Assembly (NCBI GenBank): GCA_015501605.1
Contig: JADNRZ010000013.1
Location: forward strand, 682,001 to 746,000
Direction: 5' to 3'
Source of the DNA: Panaeolus papilionaceus
Lineage: Eukaryota; Basidiomycota; Agaricomycetes; Agaricales
Length of the DNA stretch: 64,000 nt
Made by a program: the position numbers and the translations under genes. Positions 60,673 through 64,000 of the stretch are shown piece after piece. The notes beneath the pieces were generated by a model. That model ran no database searches and had not been told where the DNA came from. It worked only from the letters and a program-made list of their open reading frames with translations. The number at the start of each line of letters is the position of its first letter. The first letter of the stretch is position 1.

Positions 60673-62875
60673 ATGCCCAGGCATGCAAGAAAAAAACAGA
60701 AGACTGCAGAGGCTGCTCCCAGTAAGGCTGCTCGGCTGGAAATGCTCATGGATGACGAGGCCAAAGACGATGAGGAACGCCAACTAGAGAGTATGCTTTT
60801 CGGCGTTAGATACGAACCTAAAGACAAAGGAAAGAGAAAGGATTATGACTCTGCTGATAGCGATGACGATGACGATGAGGGTGGGCGCGAAATGCAGCAT
60901 TTAATGGACCAAGACGTGCGTAAATCTTGCACTCGAGTTAACCTCTAATTAAATATCTACTACGTTTCTAGTTATTCTTCGTTGACGATGGAGTACCCAG
61001 TGCACCTGTTACTGACTCAGAAGAGGGCGGTGACGAGGATCGATCTCATTCTGGCTCGGATACCGACAGCGGTTCTGATTCTCAAGCGTCGTCTTCATCA
61101 ACCCGAAAACGCCGTACTCCAAAATCGCTACCAAAATCGCTGACCTCTTCACGGTCAAAACCTCCAGCATGGACAGACCCTGCTGATGTAGAAGCAACAA
61201 ATAGAGTATCTTTACTGAATGGACCCACACGATTACGCAAACTGCGACAAGCTATCAATGAAGATGAAATCACGAGTCGCGAGTACGAAACGCGCCTTCG
61301 TGCTCAGTTTGAGCGGATAAATCCAGAACCTTCATGGGCACGCAAGGCACGGGGGAAGAATAAGGAGGCTGGAGATCGGGAGAGTGGAACGGAAGATGAA
61401 GAGGAGGGTATCACAAATCTATTATCTTCATCGACTGGAATTCTCTCGGCACGACGAAGAAAAGAAAAGGGACCTGTCGTCCTACCTCAAGGGTCACTCA
61501 ACATTGAGCGTGTTAGAGATGCTAACCAGTCTGTTCAAGGTTCTGGCTCCGGAGAAGTAAGAGTTATTACCTTTCACCCAAAACCATCGGTACCTGTGTT
61601 GGCTGTCGCCACTGCAGACCGCAGAGTCAGGCTATTCCATGTAAGCGACTATCTTTCGTCTCCACTAAAAGAGGTTTCTAATTTTTACAATTTTTAGATC
61701 GATGGTCATCTTTCTCCTCTCATCTCCACCCTCCACGTCCCTACTCTACCTATTCTCAACTCTAGCAGTGTCCTGTTCCACCCTTCAGGGAACAGCATGC
61801 TCCTCTCGGGTCCTCGGCCTTTCTTTTACACGTACGACCTCCAAACCGGAACCAGTACTATGCATCGTAGAGGTCTTTGGGGCAGCGGATTCGACGACTC
61901 TTCAATTCTCTCGTCGGCGCCCAGCCGTAAAAGAAGAAAAGAGGACGGAAAGGGCAGAGGCGAACGTCAAAACACTGAAACGATTCAGCATGCTGCCTTT
62001 TCTCCTGCAACAGGGTCTGTACTCGCAGTTGCAGGGAAGGGTGGAAATGTGCATTTGGTTGACTGGAAGAGCGGTGCTGGACAGGTTATTGGATCTCTGA
62101 AGTGCACCTCATCAGGAGGAGGTGGTGGAGGAGGCGTCCATGGGCTATGGTGGGTACCTTCAAGCGGGGACGGCTCAAATACGGCCCTGGGAGCTGGAAA
62201 AACGCTGGAAAATGACGAGAGGCATTTGGCTGTTCTGACGGGTGAGGCCGAAGTGTACATTTGGGATGTAGCACAGAGGAGATGTGTCAGGAAGTGGCAG
62301 GATGAAGGTGGCTATCGTGGTGCTGGTCGCGTGTTTGCTGGTGGAGGAGGGAATAGTGGATGGATGGCGATCGGGTATGCATTCTTTTTTTTAATTAAAT
62401 TTAATGGTTTGGTATTGAATATTTTATAGGTCTACCAGTGGATTTGTCAACGTTTATGGAGCTGATTCTTTCTCAATGCCCCATAACTCCTACTCTTCCA
62501 CCGACCAGCCGAAGCTTGTGAAGTCACTGGGACACCTTACAACGCCTATCTCGACTTTAAAATTCAACCACGACGCCCAGTTGCTTGCTATGGCTAGCAA
62601 GGACAAAAAGGACTCGATGAAACTTGTTCGTATCCTTTATCCTTGAACCCATATCTCTCATCGTTAAACATTTCCGCTTTCTCTTTTACTAGATTCACGT
62701 CCCATCCCTCACCGCTTTTGCCAACTGGCCTACATCCAGCACACCTCTTGGGCACGTCAGCGCTGTCGACTTCTCTGCCAGAAGCGAGTATGTCGCCCTT
62801 GGAAACACCCGTGGAAAGGTTTTGTTATACCACCTAAAGGACTATGGCGCGTCGAGTGGCGCTGGGTGGGTGTAA
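60673..62875 (+). CDS. UTP18: UTP18, WD40 subunit of the SSU processome
   Basis: UTP18 is a nucleolar WD40 protein of the U3 snoRNP/SSU processome (UTP-B module), needed for 18S rRNA maturation. It begins MPRHARKKQKTAEAAPSKAA, then 'RQLESMLFGVRYEPKDKGKR' and an acidic stretch (SADSDDDDDEGG). After a first intron come a Ser-rich linker, the 'EDEITSREYETRLRAQFERI' helix and 'NPEPSWARKARGK', typical of the family. The WD40 propeller follows: 'FHPKPSVPVLAVATADRRVR', 'LFHIDGHLSPLISTLHVPTL', 'GFVNVYGADSF', 'KSLGHLTTPISTLKFNHDAQ', ending 'EYVALGNTRGKVLLYHLKDY'. A Gly run (CTSSGGGGGGGVHG) interrupts one blade. Introns are short and in frame. Confidence 0.93.
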
Positions 62876-63133
62876 AGTTCTGTATCCGACGTGCAGCTTT
62901 GAGGACAATATAAAGACTCATACAACCACAGTCTGTACTACGACTTACACAGATGTTGAAGTCCACAATTACCATTACGACCCACCCACTTAAATTTCGG
63001 GATACACCAACAAGCCTTGCATTTCTACAGACCTCCAAAGTACCTTGCACATCAACCCGCATCTCTTCTGATCATCTTTGCACCCCATATCAACCTGCTC
63101 TTGACATCGTTGACCAAACACGGTCGTCGTCCA

Positions 63134-63803
63134 TCATGACACAAAAGATTCCCTGTAGATGTTGAGATACGGATCCGAGGTTTTGGCAAGAGCATCTTTA
63201 AACAAAGCAATCCGGGTCTTGAGGTCTAGTTTCTATTGATAGTCAGTGCTCAAGAGCAGTCTACGTGGCTGATACGAATGGCTTCACTTCTGACCATCTC
63301 GGGGTCAATAACCCCTCCTTCCACTCCTCAATTGTTATGGGATTGAACTGAAGCGAGACGGGGTCGCATTTCTCCGATATTTCAACACAAACTGTTCGGA
63401 AAATGTCAAACAATCAAATTGAAATTATTGAAAGGCTGAACTACGGTGTTACAAGGTGTAAGGGTAGACGAATATTGTCCTTAGAAGCCCGACAGGGGCA
63501 TCAATACCATATTTATATTTAGGTTTATATCTTGACGGTGCGTGATCTTACACCACCTCAAACTCCCTCCTCACACCGTTTCTTGGAACGAACCTATTTG
63601 AACCGCACAACCACTGCTGCTACGTCAATAGCTTGGGAGTAATTACACGAAAAAGGTCTTGAATTTCTAGGACCCAAGCACCAGCAGCTTAATTTCCGGA
63701 GAAATAGCCAGTTGACACGTGAACATCTTCCTGACCGTCATCTCGTCGTTTATTTACTTACATAGCGCTGATAGAGCCTTTTCTTCCGAGCATTACCCCG
63801 CAT
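63134..63803 (-). CDS. Unresolved multi-exon gene, function unknown
   Basis: Coding-like exons lie on the minus strand. A possible start at 63803 gives MRGNARKKRLYQRY before a GTAAGT donor. A middle exon reads YKPKYKYGIDAPVGLLRTIF (about 63550-63480). Two 3' exons, 63391-63276 (VEISEKCDPVSLQFNPITIE, then EWKEGLLTPRWSEVKPF) and 63232-63134 (KLDLKTRIALFKDALAKTSD, then PYLNIYRESFVS), join in phase across a 43-nt intron and end in a stop. The last two exons are convincing. The junction between YGIDAP and the 3' exons does not keep phase in my model, so it may be two genes or a mis-splice. No family is assigned with confidence. Confidence 0.4.
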
Positions 63804-63966
63804 TTCGAGAAGACTGACGTGTCGGTTTGGATTCCTTCCACGAGAACCACATATTAACTCGTTGAGATCGAGTTTTTGACCCCTCACGAACTTGTGTTAA
63901 CTTCAAACACACCTACTTGTTTCTTTGTACCTTACGTCGGTGACTTTGCGTTGGTATAGCTAAGAG
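63804..63966. promoter_or_regulatory. Likely divergent promoter
   Basis: About 160 bp between a possible minus-strand start (63803) and the plus-strand start at 63967. Its status depends on both tentative starts being real. Confidence 0.3.
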
Positions 63967-64000
63967 ATGGCAGGTAAAGCGAAAAAATCTTCTCCTGAGA
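63967..64000 (+). CDS. 5' end of an unidentified gene, cut by window edge
   Basis: The ATG at 63967 opens MAGKAKKSSPE with no stop before the window ends. The upstream context (TAAGAGATGG) has a purine at -3 and G at +4, a good fungal start context. Eleven residues are too few to identify the product; the Lys/Ser-rich start is compatible with a nuclear or nucleolar protein. Tandem with UTP18 but 1.1 kb away. Confidence 0.45.
   Translation, partial: MAGKAKKSSPE

Noticed and set aside
1..64000. Mating pheromone precursors, STE3-type receptors, CRISPR arrays, complete transposons
   Set aside because: No short CaaX-ending ORF in a suitable context, no seven-helix receptor, no regular direct-repeat array and no transposase or reverse-transcriptase motif was seen.

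Overview
This window reads as nuclear DNA of a filamentous basidiomycete, most likely an agaricomycete. The genes carry many short introns, mostly 45-90 nt, with clean GT-AG ends plus two apparent GC-AG introns. The gene set is fungal: a fungal-type G-alpha, a WDR59/SEA-complex subunit, CUL4, a GtaA-type glutaminase with a C-terminal membrane anchor, several F-box proteins of the family expanded in mushrooms, a Pho80/Clg1-type cyclin, the meiotic ZIP4/SPO22 protein and UTP18. No rRNA gene, convincing tRNA gene, CRISPR array or bacterial feature was found. All gene models were spliced by eye from reading frames and splice signals. For the G-alpha, CUL4, both small F-box genes and the cyclin, the exon lengths were summed and give an intact frame.

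Layout. 1-2859 (-): WDR59, cut by the left edge inside its RWD domain. 2860-5577: no convincing gene. 5578-7500 (+): G-protein alpha subunit, whose C-terminus is best explained by a one-nucleotide exon. 7501-10646: mostly non-coding. 10647-12037 (-): F-box protein, divergent from 12588-15582 (+) CUL4. 16142-19866 (+): secreted or membrane-anchored glutaminase-like protein. 20086-21984 (-): long single-exon F-box protein, divergent from 22683-23964 (+), a diverged paralogue of the 10.6-12.0 kb F-box gene with a possible 'intronised' frameshift. 23965-34857: about 10.9 kb without a gene, holding a candidate TA-flanked MITE and several perfect palindromes. 34858-39990 (+): a giant (about 1,608 aa) low-complexity-rich cyclin. 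39991-53076: about 13 kb with no convincing gene, only scattered coding-like ORFs, mostly on the minus strand. 53077-53834 (-): small glycine-zipper membrane protein with a homopolymer frameshift, divergent from 54071-59114 (+) ZIP4/SPO22. 60673-62875 (+): UTP18. 63134-63803 (-): unresolved multi-exon locus, divergent from a gene starting at 63967 (+) that leaves the window.

The genes do not form one pathway. They are an ordinary mixture: nutrient signalling (WDR59, G-alpha, Pho80-type cyclin), ubiquitin ligases (CUL4, F-box proteins), meiosis (ZIP4) and ribosome biogenesis (UTP18). I see no clearly new multi-gene system. The most unusual items are the single-nucleotide exon in the G-alpha gene, the cyclin's CTD-like and His-rich tail, the intronised F-box paralogue, the GC-AG intron plus homopolymer break in the small membrane-protein gene, and the candidate MITE.
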